Positions 44,001 through 55,503 of a stretch of DNA of 64,000 nucleotides are shown piece after piece. Within the stretch, counting starts at the first letter, position 1. Each line of letters begins with the position of its first letter. This DNA is from Porphyra umbilicalis. Its lineage: Eukaryota > Rhodophyta > Bangiophyceae > Bangiales > Bangiaceae. The DNA lies in assembly GCA_002049455.2 (NCBI GenBank), contig KV918821.1, positions 52,501 through 116,500 on the forward strand, read 5' to 3'. The position numbers were made by a program, and so were the translations under genes. A model generated the notes under the pieces. The model was not told the DNA's origin, made no database searches, and worked only from the letters and a program-made list of their open reading frames with translations.

Positions 44001-45468
44001 GGACAAGGAGATGTTCATCAAACTCCTTGACGGTGCCGATCGGAAGGGGCTGGAGGAGATATGTTGGCTGAATCTGGCGCTCTACCGGTTAAAGCAGGCG
44101 GGGCGGCTGTAGGGCATCAAGCTCCACAAAGAGCTCAAGGGGATGAGGGCGGTCCGGTCCAAGGTGGATTCGTGCCTCTTCAAGTGGTGCCACCCCGTGC
44201 ACGGACGCGTATTCATCCTCGTGTATGTTGACGACCTTATCGAGGCGGGCGAGAAGCTGTACGGGGTCGAGGCGGTTAAGCGCTTCGTGTCGGCCAAGTT
44301 TGAGATGCGCGGCGTGAGGGAGGTCAAGGAAGTTATCGGCATGAAGGTCATGCGCAACCAGGCGGCCGAGACTCTGACGTTGAGCAACCCGGGGCACACC
44401 GCCACGCTGCTGGAGGCGTTCGGAATGGACCAGACGACGCCAAGCAAGACACCGATGGCATCGGGGGTCAAGCAGACCAAGACATAGGCGGACCTGCTGC
44501 AGGACGGTAACTGTTGCGCCGAGATGATTGGCTCCTTCCTCGTCCTGTCAACCACTAAGAAGCCAGACACTGCCTTTGCCGTGGGGGTGCTGTCGCGCTT
44601 CTTGTCCTGCGCTGAGGAGGACCACATGCGCGCGGCCGAGAGGGTTTTGCGCTACCTGCGCCGGACAACTCGCCTGGGGGTGGTCTACGGCGGCAGCGAG
44701 CCGCTGCGAGGGTTCGTTGACGCCGATTGGGCCGGCGACATCGAATGTCGTCGGTTGACAACCGATTTCGTCTTCACCTGCAATGGCGGGCCGATTTCGT
44801 GGGCAAGTAAGCGGCAGTCGACCGTTGCCACCTCGACAGCCGAGGCCGAGTACGTGGCCATCGTACTCGGCCTCGGCTGTCGAGGTGGCAACGGTCGACT
44901 GCCGCTTACTTGCCCACGAAATCCTATGGCGACCAAGGGGGCGCTTTGGCTACGCAAGCTGCTGTCGACTCTGGGCGTCGACGGCGGGGCCGTGCCGATG
45001 GGGGGGGAGAACCAGTCCTGCCTGGCGCTGGTCAACAACCCCCAGGCGACGGGGCGGAACAAGCATGTCGGTGTCGCCTACCACATGTTTTTCGAATATC
45101 AGGCGCGCGGGGATGCGGCCTTTTTCTTCCTCACGAGCGCCGATATGCCGGCGAATAGGCTCACAAAGCCGCTGCCGTCGCCGGTGTTCACGGCTTTCCG
45201 GGCTGCCTTCGGGGTTGGTGGGGACCTGGGCGCGGCTGCGTGGGGCGCCGGGCATGGCAAACCCCTGTTGGGGGAGTGCTGGTGCGGCATGGCTCCACTG
45301 GAGGCGTGCAGTGGCGCAGCCCCGGATTCGCAGCCGCGACCTTCGTTGACCTTGCTGCGGGCAGGTGCCGGCCGTGGACGGTCGCGCTACCATGCACTTG
45401 CTTTGAGCCGGCAATGGGGCGCTGTTGCCTTGAAGGAACGGCTGGTTGGGACCATCCTGGGGCGCTGA
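41043..45468 (+). pseudogene. gag-pol: Ty1/copia gag-pol, inactivated mainly by nonsense codons
   Basis: After an ATG at 41043 and one frame slip near 41116, a single frame carries the whole polyprotein to TGA at 45466. gag has a UBN2-like block (EEWDALKVMLKAHENERLL...LRVLAGLPAEYG) and a damaged knuckle: YFHCNKKGHMQRDC, with one Cys of CX2C missing. Protease is WVLDSG (Asp-Ser-Gly). Integrase is HRRFNHL, then Asp in HIDIG, Asp in RHDGAKEY and Glu in NGKAERVN. RT has VDVKTAFLN and VYVDD (about 44221-44235). RNase H has FVDADWAGD. The order integrase before RT defines copia. In-frame stops: TAG at 41106, 41221, 42298, 42790, 43828, 43996, 44110, 44485; TGA at 42178 and 43678. Several replace expected Lys or Trp codons. 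No LTRs found. Confidence 0.9.
44794..44922. repeat. Perfect 60-bp inverted duplication inside copia RNase H
   Basis: Left arm 44794-44853 and right arm 44863-44922 are exact complements, with a 9-base loop (GTGGCCATC). The left arm encodes the normal ISWASKRQSTVATSTAEAEY block; the right arm is its mirror and adds foreign residues before MATKGALWLRKLL. The frame stays open. Confidence 0.97.
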
Positions 45469-46380
45469 TGCACAACTGGGGCCGACCAGTGGCGCAGCCG
45501 CGGGTTCGCGGCGATCGCCCGACTCGGTTTGGCTGAAGTCGTTTTTGGGCGATTTCGTTCGGGAGCTGTATGCCTACAGCTCCGTCGGGTCGAGTCGATT
45601 TTGGTAAAGCCGATTTCTTTGTGATCTTGGGCCCGCATCTGGAAGTCTCCAGCTTCGGGCCAAGTCGGCCGGTCGGGCCCGAATCGATTTGGTGCAGGTC
45701 GATTTCTGGTTGAATGCGGTATGGAGCAGTAGGCCTACTGCTCCCTCGGGTCGAGCCGATTATCGGCCAAGTCGCTGAGCCGCGTTTGACGGGCTGCCGA
45801 TGCGCCGGATCGTCTCCGTTCGAAATGCGCCCGAGTGCGCTGTACTCACCAGGGGTTCGTGAGGATAAAACCTTGGAGAATATATCCGCACAGGATACTC
45901 GTATCCATCCGGGATGTGGGCTGAGGCTGGAAGCTCGTATTGTACTTAACTAGGAGGGAAAAGAGTAGAGCCGTCTTTATCGGAGCCCTTGTGCCAGAAT
46001 TGACGGTCCTCAGATCGGACTTGGGACCCTCCGCTTTATCCGGTAAGAATATCCGTAAAAGCGATAGCGGCAGTGGCGCCTAGAGATTCATATGCAGACG
46101 TGCAATCGAATTGTCAAACAAACCACCTGTCCCATTCGTGCTAGCACAGTTACTGCAGTCTCCTGAACTTTGTCCGATCCCAACGAGAAGAAGTGTGCTG
46201 CACGGATGTACGGCAGCCATCCACTGGGCCAGATACGAGCACTCGGCGAGTTAGCAGTCGTGCAGACTGCATATTGCTTTTGCTACCATGATCCAGAATT
46301 GATAAGATTGCAATACGTGTCTCGACTGCTGATGCGCCGCTCTGAAATGGGGTCAGCGAGAACTGGTTGCGGCCTCGCGG
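45469..46380. other. No recognisable gene; two repeated hairpins
   Basis: Follows the copia stop. GGAGCTGTATGCCTACAGCTCC (45562-45583) and the perfect palindrome at 45723-45744 (GGAGCAGTAGG/CCTACTGCTCC) are each followed by TCGGGTCGAG(T/C)CGATT about 160 bases apart, so the segment is an old tandem duplication. The rest holds no frame with motifs. Confidence 0.6.
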
Positions 46381-49300
46381 CGCTTGCGCCGCGTACTTGC
46401 CCTGCGACAGCTTGAGGGTGCCCAATGTCCTTTCACGTCTAAGCTCTAGCTCGAGGATGAAACCGGCCTCGCCCAGGTCCTTTATCTCGAAGCACCTGTG
46501 AAGCGCCTTCTTGATCTTGTTAATCGCCTCTATGCATGACCCGACCTGAAGAAGATCGTCGACGTATTGCTGATCCCCGAATTTTGTCCTGGTTGACAGA
46601 GACTGACTTGCGGACCGACTCTCTCCACCAATCAGATGCGCCCCTGGGACTGACTTCGTGCTCCTGATTGCTTACATGTGCGGATACAGCCTGGAAATCA
46701 ACATCAGCTCGTCTTTTTTTTTGCACTTCTGGCAAGCAGACAGTAGAAAATCTCAAGATCTCACGTGGACAGCCTGCTCCGTGCCAAGAACATCGGATCA
46801 AGCGGCAACAAACAGTGAGTTCTGCAGGATGCAAGGTCCTGGGACCGACTGCGGTCTTTCTATTGGCTTCGATGCCTTCTTACTGTCGTTTTTGACCAAT
46901 AGAGTGCTGTTACTCACAGTGAGTCTCTGTCTCTGTCCCCCAGGACAAAATTCGGGGATCAGCAATACACCAGGACGATGATGCTCTCACCGTCATTGAT
47001 CTGGAGGTAGAGGCAGGTATCCGGGTCGATGTTGTCGAACCCTTGCGACTTAAGGCAGGCGTCGGGCTCGGCGTACGACATCTTGGGGGCTTGCTTAAGC
47101 CCATACAGCGCTTGGAGAAAACGGCACACCTTTTCCAGATACGTGGGATTGACGTATTCGTCCGGCTGCTCTATGTAGACCTTTTTTCGTCAAGTTCTGT
47201 ATTCAGGAAGGCTGTCTTGATGTCCATCTGATGCAGGTCCCACCCGTTTGCCGCCGTCATCGCCAGGGTGCATCGGAAGGTAGTGAGCTTGGCCACCGGC
47301 GCAAACGTCTAGTTCAAGTCAAGCTCTTTGATCTGCCGATCGCCTATGAAGCACAAGCGCGCCTTGTGCCGCGTCGTGTTGTTTCCGACCTTGTCCAGCT
47401 CGTCCTTGACCGTGAAACACCATTTTCTCTTGAGCACGCGACGGCGGACCGCGCGATCCGGCAAACGCCATGTCTTGTTTTTGCGGATGAAGTCAATCTC
47501 CTGTTCCATTGCGGCCCGCCATTCCATCGATTCTTGTCCTTGAACTGCTTGCCCATACGTCATGGGAGCCTCGTGAGCAACGAGGCTCACTGGGCGCAAG
47601 TACTCGACCGGCGGCCGCCGCTATCCGCCGCTCCGACGCATCGTGTCTTGAAGGACGGTAGAACCTTGATTGTCGTCTGCCGACTTGTCCGAGCCATCGT
47701 CGTGCTGGTCGTCTCCGCCGTAATCTTCAGCGTGGACGTCTTCGTTGTCTCTGCCCGCATCCAAGCCCGTCTCGCGTTCGACGACTTTTTCCACGGGTGA
47801 TTCCTCTAGAACATCTGCAATCTTGCTTGAGGTTTTCTCGGAGAAAGCGACGCTTCGCGTCTTGACGACCTTGCCGTCGTCCAGGATGAACTTTTACGCC
47901 TTGCTGCCGTCTGGATAGCATACGAATATGCCCTTGGCCGCGTTGTCTCCGAACTTGCGATCGATGTGGCTCTTGTGCAGTACCACCCAGCAAGTTGGCC
48001 CGAACACCCGCATGTGGCTTACGACGGGCTTGTTCTCGGTCCATAGTTTATGAGGCGTCTTGCCGACGGGTAGCGCCCGGCTGGTAATGCGGTTCGTGAT
48101 GTAGACCGCAGTCTTGATGGTATCCGGCCACAGATCCTGATCGACGTCTTTGTGTCGCATCATCGTGCGTGCCATCTCCACGAGACCTCGGTTGAGCCGC
48201 TCAGCAACTCCGTTCTGCTGCGGCGTGTCGGGCACCGTGGTCTGGTGCATCGTGCCGTTTTCATTGTGGAGTGCCTTGAATGCGGACGACACGTACTCGC
48301 CGTCGTTGTCGGACCGGAGCACCTTGTTGCCGGTGTGCAGCTGCTCCTTGGTCAGCCACTTCTTGTACTCCGCGAGAAGATTGCTCTTCTTGCGCGAGAA
48401 GACCACGACCGTCCAGCGAGAGAAGTCGTCGGTGAACGTGCCGAAATAGAGCGCTCCGCCACGAGAGGGCCGCGACATGGGTCCACCGAGGTCTGAGTGC
48501 ACGGGCTGGAGCCTCCTGGTCACAAGAACGCCTCCTGCACTAGGCATAGGTGTCATTGCCGCCTTGCCGTACGCGCACGGCTCGCAGATGTCCTTGTCCA
48601 CCATGGAAGTGCACTTGAGTCTGTCAACGTCCTTGTTCTTGATAATCCTCTTGACGCCGGCCACGTTCACAAGGCCAAGACGCTCATGCCATAGCTGCAC
48701 AGAGGCCACCGCAGCAACATCCGACATAGGGGCCATGTCCAGGTGATAGAGCTCGTTCTTACGCGTGCCGCACGCAGCAACCTTTTCATTCATCTTGATG
48801 ATGGACATACCGCGCTTGAACGACACTTCCGTAGCGCGTTCCTCCATCATGCCGACCAAGATGAGGTTAAAGCCCATTGAAGGAACATAAATTACCTTCT
48901 CCAACTTGATCTTGCGCGCCTTTCTCTGAACAATGACGTGAAGGACGACAGTTCCGACGCCCGCCGTGGCCACAGACCGCTTGTCACTCATCGTGACGCT
49001 CCGTCCCGTGGTTGTCTGGTAGTCGTCGAAGCAGTAGCGCATCCAGCACATGTGTGCGGACGCCGCAGACTCGACAAGCCACGACTTGGAGATGTCATCG
49101 ACGTCAGCCGCATTGCCGACAAGACAGATGGCGTGGTCGCTTTCGCTACCGTCATCAGCCAAAATCGCGGCCACCTTGTCCTTGCTCTCGTTAATGGCCT
49201 TAAGCACGGGGCAATCGTGAGCTATGTGCCCAAGCTTTTGGCAGAAGTAGCATTCGATCTTGGTGAGGTCACCACGGCAGCCCTGACCTCGATATTTGGC

Positions 49301-49429
49301 GCCAACGAGTGCCATGTCACAAATGCGCTTGATCACCGGTGACTTGTTCGCCTGGCGCCGCTCCTCTTGAAGCAAGCGACTCTTGACAAAGTCGAGGCTT
49401 AGCTCGTCCTCGCCCTTGGCAGGGGCCAC
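46380..49429 (-). pseudogene. pol: Second Ty1/copia element, minus strand, truncated and split by a MITE
   Basis: From about 49429 downward one minus-strand frame reads the end of gag with a knuckle (CYFCQKLGHIAHDC, CX2CX4HX4C), a protease region with the motif altered to VESAASAHM, and integrase (HERLGL, Asp in HSDLGG, Asp in RSDNDGEY, Glu in NGVAERLN). RT begins with WKWRAAM-like EWRAAMEQEI and [11 protein letters not shown], then MDIKTAFLN. Stops include TAA at about 47896 and TAGs near 47624 and 47311. A one-base slip lies in an A-run near 47185. The RT catalytic YVDD is interrupted by MITE copy 3 and resumes as DDLLQVGSCIEAINKIKKAL. Sequence becomes unrecognisable below about 46380. gag 5' end and LTRs are missing. 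Confidence 0.88.
46567..46965 (+). mobile_element. MITE copy 3 (399 bp) inserted in the copia YVDD box
   Basis: Ends TTGCTGATCCCCGAATTTTG at both sides (inverted), TA flanks at 46565-46566 and 46966-46967. Removing it with one TA gives, on the minus strand, GTG-TAC-GTC-GAC-GAT (V-Y-V-D-D) in frame with both flanks. Confidence 0.96.
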
Positions 49430-50488
49430 CCGGACCCCGCGTCAGGGACCGTGACCCGTCGGGTACCGGTCCCCCTACGACCGTCTCTTCCTGGGTCAGG
49501 ATTGTGCACGTCCTGCAGCTTGTTTCTGAGGGTATATGAGCCAATGCTTTGGGTCATCGTGCGTGTTCAAATAAATCAGCGTTGCGGTTGCGTTAGTTCC
49601 GGCGTTTTGGTGCGCTCCGCGCCCTGTGATCCAGGCTTCTGTGTTCTTTCTTCTCTGTGTCGCTCCACATCCTGTGCTGGGTTTTGTGACGGGGCGGTGC
49701 CCCGTCGGCTTTGCGGGCAAAAACCACTACGCACGCGACGAGGGGGCCGAGCCCCATTTACGCTTTCCTCCAGGTTCCCTGCAAGAATCTGCGTCCCAGT
49801 AACGTGGACCCACAATCCGCTGAGCAGTTTGGGACGCCTCGCCGAGCCTTCCTTACGACCTCGGCATATTCAAGGAAGCGTCCTTAGGGACGGCCGCTCC
49901 CGCGAGCAGTGAGGCTCACTCTCGTGGTGTACGAAAGAAACGGGCGAACAGCGATGCGTAACCCAGACCAATCCAAGTGCTGAAAACCGGATTTTGGTGC
50001 GGTGTGGATTGGGCTTTTGCCAGTGAACAACTACCTGCTAAAGACTGATAACTGCGCTATACGATCGATTCAACTATATGTTAAGTGAAGGTTGGCCAGC
50101 TTGACGCTCTCAATGGTCCAGTTCGACGCGAGTCCGGTGCTTCCAACCACCTTCCATTTTGGGGTGGATGGAACGAACCCACAACAGACGCGGTCACCGC
50201 TCTTGCAACGATGCGACGCGTGGCGACCACAAACCGGAACGCGTCTACGCCGTCGCGCAACGTGACGCCCCCACCCCCGCTACATGCGCCAATGGCCTAC
50301 GCCCGCCCTCGTATGCCATTGTCCTCTCTTCCCCCTCATGGTGGACCGCGCCGCATGAGAGCGCCCGCTTGTGTCCCTCATCCTCGTTGACTCCCGCTCT
50401 CGATGATCCACCTTGCTGAGCTCTCCCACACACCTCCCATCCGCTTCTGCAAATTGATCTTGTGCCACACACACCCACCTCCCTCACT
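49430..50488. other. No recognisable gene
   Basis: Might include remains of copia gag on the minus strand near 49430-49500, but no motif is visible. The rest has short frames only. Confidence 0.35.
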
Positions 50489-52660
50489 ATGGCGGTCGTC
50501 CCGGCCGACGTGCTCGACTGTCTGCGGTAGGCTGTTGCTGTCGAGCCGGCCCTGTCCGAGGTGGTGGGCGCATTGAGCATGGCCGAGGTTGCTAGTGGCG
50601 TGATAGGTGGTGGTCGGTTGCCAGAGCGGGACGGGCTGATGCGGTGGGTGTGTGCGATGCTCAGCATGCTTGGTTCGTTGGAGCCGACGGAGCGCAAAGG
50701 GTGGGAGGCGGTGCGACAAGCGATTGCCGCCGTCGGAGGGAGTGTGGAGCAGGGGGAGCGTGGACTTGGGGGTGCGGGTCTACTCGAGATGGCCAACTTG
50801 GCAGACCTGGTGGACATCTGTGGGCACGCCAACCGGGCAGCACCCTATGCTGGGGACATGGTCAAACGTTTTTTTTTTTAAGAGTTTCCATCAGCGCCGC
50901 TTTTTCGGTGATGTGCGTATGTCCCGCACCAACTTTCACGAACTCGTTTCCATAACATCTCCGTTCTTGCGTGTCACTCCTCGTGGGCCTTGTGCAGTTG
51001 ATCCCACGTACCTTATTTTCGCGGTACTGTTCTGGTCGTCACAGGGTGCTGGACTGTGATGCTCGTCGCCGGCTCCACTGGCGGTTCGCGGATGGATGAT
51101 GGTCGGTGACCCTTATGGTACCCCACATGGTACATTTGCAAGACGTGGTCAAGTTGCACACATTCGTGTTGGGTCATCTTGGGGCGTTACTTTTGGCATG
51201 TTTTGGATTTGATCTTCGCTTTGCTGTAGTGGCTTTTGATTTGGTGAGTGATTCGATTTGGTGCGAGGGCGTGGGCGTCGGTGTGGGCGCGAGAGGGGGG
51301 AGCACTTGGGCCGGTGGGGACTATTTGAGAGGTGCTATCGGTTGGGAGAGGCGGGCGAACCTTAGGACAACCAACAAAGCAAGTTCGCACACACACACAC
51401 AAGCTCAAGCCACTCAACCACTTCACCGTGGTCCCCAAACCCCTATCCCCACTGCGTTTCAACACAGGGGGGGAGGCAGCGGGTTATAGCCCGATGCATT
51501 GACGTCGCTGAGTCGACGCTTGCAAAGTACGTACGGCCAGTTGTCGCAGCGATGCTCTGCGCGCTGCCTCCTCCCCGCTGGCCTGACGCGGTGGAGAGAC
51601 GGGTGATCGGCACTGAGATTCCCCAGATGAAGGAAGGCAGCCTGTCTGAGTGAACTGGACTGTACGTTTGGTGCATGCCTCTTTGGCGTGCCTCCCGCTA
51701 TGTGCGGTATTTCTTGGGTTATTGGAGGTACTAGTCGTTTGTTCTATTGTCGCTCCCTGCGTGTTGCATACTTGCACGTCGAGTGCATGCTGGTGACACT
51801 GTCTGACATGCGTTTGGCCCTATTTTTTTCATGTTCTCCGTGTAGCGTTGGTGCTGTGGATGGGTGCCAGACTCGGTGTCTCACGCCATTTGGCGACCAC
51901 AAAGAGGACTACACCGAAAAGAAATCAAACTGTTCCATGCTAATGCTCGCCATAACCGACCCTCGGAGGGTGCGCCTGTTCGCAGCCGGCTTCGCAGGGT
52001 CACGGGGAGACTCCATGGCTTTTCGTGGTCGCTCATGGTACAAGGCGCTATCGCATCGCAACGCGCAGTGCCGGCTGCTGACCCCAAGCGAGTTTGTCCT
52101 GGGTGACGCTGGGTTTGCCCTAACCGTTTTTGTGGTAAGCTTGAAGCCCCATGTTTTGGTAGAGCGGGTCGGTTTCCGTCAGGTATACATGGCGTGCTAT
52201 CTCTTTTCCACGTGGGAACTAAACCCCTTTATGGTTTTGGTCGTTTCTTTTTTGGCTTCGTGGGTTCCGACTGCTTCTCACTCCTGTGGCTCACTTTCTC
52301 TCAGATAACCCCGTTCCGTGAGGTTGACATGACGGGCCCGAACGTGGCGTCAATGAGACGGTTCAAACATCTCCATGAATAAATGCGCGTTGTCGTGGAG
52401 AATGCATTCGGCCGCCTCAAGGGGCGGTGGCACGTCTTGCGTATGATTTATGTACACCCCGGGCTCGCCGCTTCTGTGCAAGGGGTGTGCGTGGCAGTGC
52501 ACAACTTTTCGGAGGAAAGGCGTGGAGAGTACAACGCGAGCTTGGAATAGGAGGGGGACGTCGGGACAGATACGAGTGTGGCCATTGAGGGCAACTCTTC
52601 CGCCCGCGCCCCGGGGGTTTTGAAGCACATCGCCATTGTGAAGGCACTGGGACTGCCCTG
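50489..52660 (+). pseudogene. Second PIF/Harbinger DDE nuclease with introns
   Basis: ATG 50489 starts MAVVPADVLDCLR, then TAG at 50528-50530, then a long helical N-terminal region. After a frame slip in the T-run near 50872, RRFFGDVRMSRTNFHELVS (the usual Harbinger entry to the core) follows to about 51057. The core resumes after a likely 3' splice site (TTTTTTTCATGTTCTCCGTG then TAG, ending 51845): VGAVDGCQTR, DYTEKKSNCSMLML, then GDAGFALTVFV. An intron follows, then ITPFREVDM and VVVENAFGRLKGRWH with the catalytic Glu. An in-frame TAA lies near 52380. The stretch 51060-51845 holds no recognised core and may be intron plus insertion. Confidence 0.8.
52135..52304 (+). other. Predicted intron (170 nt) in the second Harbinger gene
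   Basis: GTAAGC at 52135 and TTTCTCTCAG ending at 52304, both at codon boundaries. Joining gives FALTVFV-ITPFRE, which is the expected continuous Harbinger motif. Confidence 0.8.
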
Positions 52661-53650
52661 AGTTGATAGTGCCTAGTGCCTTGTACCTTGTTTTCCTGCC
52701 TGCTGCCGATCAACTGTGCCCTTTAATTATAATTTTTCAAGACCCGACGCTCTTTGTCTTCCCCTCGGCGCCGATTGGCTACCCCTTTTCGTTTATATTT
52801 CTACGAACCAAGGGCAGATGCTTGGTTTGATATCGCTTAAATTTGTTCATGTCTGGGCTCCTACTCGATCCCTCCACTTGACCATTAATGTGCGTGCACA
52901 GTGACACCAAACATTAGCTTCTTTCTCTGCTTGTTGCTGCGTACATGGGCGAGTATTAGATAAAAATGTAGCTGCGTAACGCACCTGGCGCCTCGCCGAT
53001 CGTCCATCCGCCAGCGTGGCAGACCGCTGGGGGGCCTCTGCTGCCGCGAGGAGCGCCGTTGCGCATCTCACTGCAAGACGTGCCGCCCCCCGCTGCCCCC
53101 CCCGTCGTTTTTAAGAATGTTCGGCTCGAGGCATTCAGACTCTACGACAGCAGTCTCGCTCTACACCGTGGCCATGACCATTGACGACGCTTACGGGTGC
53201 GCACCTGGTGGCCGCTGATGGACCCGCCAGCCCGGTGCGTCTGTGCCAGGTGTGACCTGTAGACGTCACGCCGTTCCAGTCCCTCTCGTTTGCAGCCCCT
53301 TCTCGCCTTTAGCGGACAGGAGTCGGCGGCGGGGCGCCCGAGGGGGCGACTTGGCGGGAGCCACGGTGCTGTACGTCGCGGTATTGGCCTTGGCGTTACA
53401 ATAGTGACGACGTATTACAGGCAGGCATCGGATTTAACGTATTGGCCGTTACGTTGCCTGCTTCTTTGGTACGTCGTTGTGCTTGGGGAGGGAAGGGGCT
53501 GGGTCGCGAATGCGAGTGCGCTACAGGATCTCGCCGACAAAAAGGGTACGTCTCTGCCGCTCAGTATGCACAATCTTGGAACAGTCATCAGAAAAAAAGA
53601 GTAATACTACAAGAGACGGGCTCACCACTCGCACCGTTCATATTGCTAGT
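52661..53650. other. No recognisable gene
   Basis: Spacer between the convergent Harbinger nuclease and the accessory gene. Only short frames. Confidence 0.4.
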
Positions 53651-53652
53651 AA

Positions 53653-55503
53653 CTACTGCCGGCGCGCGCGCTCGACGTACGCGTTAAACATACCCACCAT
53701 CGCCCGGCGTAAGTCGTTCTCGGTGACGGTGCTGTCCGTGTGGGTCTCTGCATCAAGCTTACGCTTTTCCGCGTCGCGCGCCGAGCGCTGCTCCTCTGCA
53801 TCGATCTCGGTTTGGACGTACTCTCGTAGCACGCTGGCCGCCGTCTCCTTCCGCGGCCGCTTGCTCTTTGATCCCACCGACGCAGACGCGGCGGGACCAG
53901 CCGCCGCCGCCATGTCAGGGGCCGAAGCAGTACACGCACCGCTCCTCGTGGTTTCGTGCGCCGCATCTGCCTCGCCCGCGGGAATCCCACCGCCGCTGTG
54001 TGCCACAACATTGAGGGCACCCCCTTCAGCACAGCCAGCCGAAACCACGGTGGCCTTGTGACCCCCAGCACCGGAGCGACGAGCACCAGTGGTACTGCCA
54101 TAGCGAGAGGACCCACCGCTGGGTGTGTGGCCGCGTCTGCGACGAGTATAGACTGCCACAGAGGCACCTGCGCGGCCCATGCGACCACCGCGTACAGCAG
54201 TAACAGTTTCGAGGTCATCTGAGGCATCCTCGTCCGCATGGACTGACCCGTCAGCCGCACGACGCCGGCCGCCCGCGGCAGACTGCCGGGTCTCGCGCCA
54301 TTCCTCCGACTCATTGGAGGACGTGCCACCTGCTTCATCGGATCAATCAGGTTCGTCGCAGTTGGTGGGTGCCGTCGGGGCGCTTGCGCGAGGCTGCTCC
54401 TCAAATAAAACTGGCTCCCGCACCGTGTCCTCCGTAAAAATGGAAGAATCCTTGCAAGCGCTGACAGGGAGTTCGTACAGCGCTTGGCCTCCAAACGCAG
54501 CAGCAGCGTCCTCGTTGTCTTGTGTGGCATTCCCTATTTTTTCCATTTCCTTCCGCGTGGCAACGAGACTGGCGCGCAGGGCCTTGAGCTTCTTGTCAAG
54601 CTGCTCTACGGAGCGCATGGAGGCATGAGGGCGGTCCTGCTCGGGCATGAACTCTGTAAAGGCGTTCAGAAGGTTCTGGGCCGTGCGCCGCTTCTTGTCA
54701 CCGGTACGCCGACCACGGTACAGCGCCCAATGAGATGCTGCTGTAGTCAGCGCCCCGACGCATTCACCCTCCGTCCACTTCAGCCGGGAGCGCGGTCCAG
54801 GGGCGCTGCACGCTGGGGCTTTGCCCGGCGTAGAGGAGCTTTGTCCTGTCCCGGTGGTGTCGCGGCCGGCAGCGGTTGTAGGCGCCGCTTGATTGGCCGC
54901 GTGGCTAGGCTGGCAGTCGCTTCATTTGTAAGCTACCGTTCCGTCCGAATCCACGCCGCCAAGATGGTGGAGTTGCTTGGTGGGCTCCGCTGGTTGGGAG
55001 AATGGCACCCCCGTACCCATCATGCCGCGCAGCGAGGCGCTGTCAGCAAAAGATTAAGAAAAGGTGCCGCCGCCGCCACCAATGACAGATCCCTGGACAG
55101 GCGAGTTCACCCAACCGGGAAAAGGCGGTGTCGAGCCAGGGCGAAGACGCCAAGGAGCGTCAAGGGGTTGAGCACCGCGAGGAGCTCGCAGCACATGTGC
55201 CGCATCGTCGTTGACTGGGGGGCTTGAGCGCCACTGGTGGTGTCCTACGTCCGTCGGATTGGTAGAGTGGACTGCTGCTACGCGGGCGTCCACAAAGCCC
55301 GCAGTCGGCGACACGGCACCCGCCGCGTTGTGCTCAGCACCAGCTTCGTCCACCGTCATAATGCACCCTCCGTCACGGGAGGTCCACGCATAGCCACGTG
55401 CCTCGTGCGACGCGGGGGCTGCCTCCTTGTTGATGACGCCGTCGCCTGCCCGGCAGGGGCTCCCAGCTGCAGCACCAGCAGCGGGGTTCACAGACAGGTC
55501 CAT
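53653..55503 (-). pseudogene. Myb/SANT-like Harbinger accessory protein, three in-frame stops
   Basis: One minus-strand frame runs from ATG 55503 (MDLSVNPAAGAAAGSP) to the stop at 53653, about 616 codons, broken by TAA near 55054, TGA near 54928 and TGA at 54345-54343. The central block RLKWTEGECVGALTTAASHW, then RGRRTGDKKRRTAQNLLNAF and SVEQLDKKLKALRASL, fits the trihelix/SANT-like DNA-binding domain followed by a coiled coil seen in the second protein of Harbinger elements. That protein delivers the nuclease to element ends. The C-terminal part has basic SKSKRPRKET and a helix DLRRAMVGMFNAYVERARRQ. It converges on the nuclease at 50489-52660, matching the two-gene plan of autonomous Harbingers. 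Inverted ends were not found. Confidence 0.6.

Noticed and set aside
40500-46000. LTRs of the 41-45 kb copia element
   Set aside because: No direct repeat with TG/CA ends was found on the two sides. Only a short CAGTGGCGCAGCC repeat near 45309 and 45488, which lies on one side.
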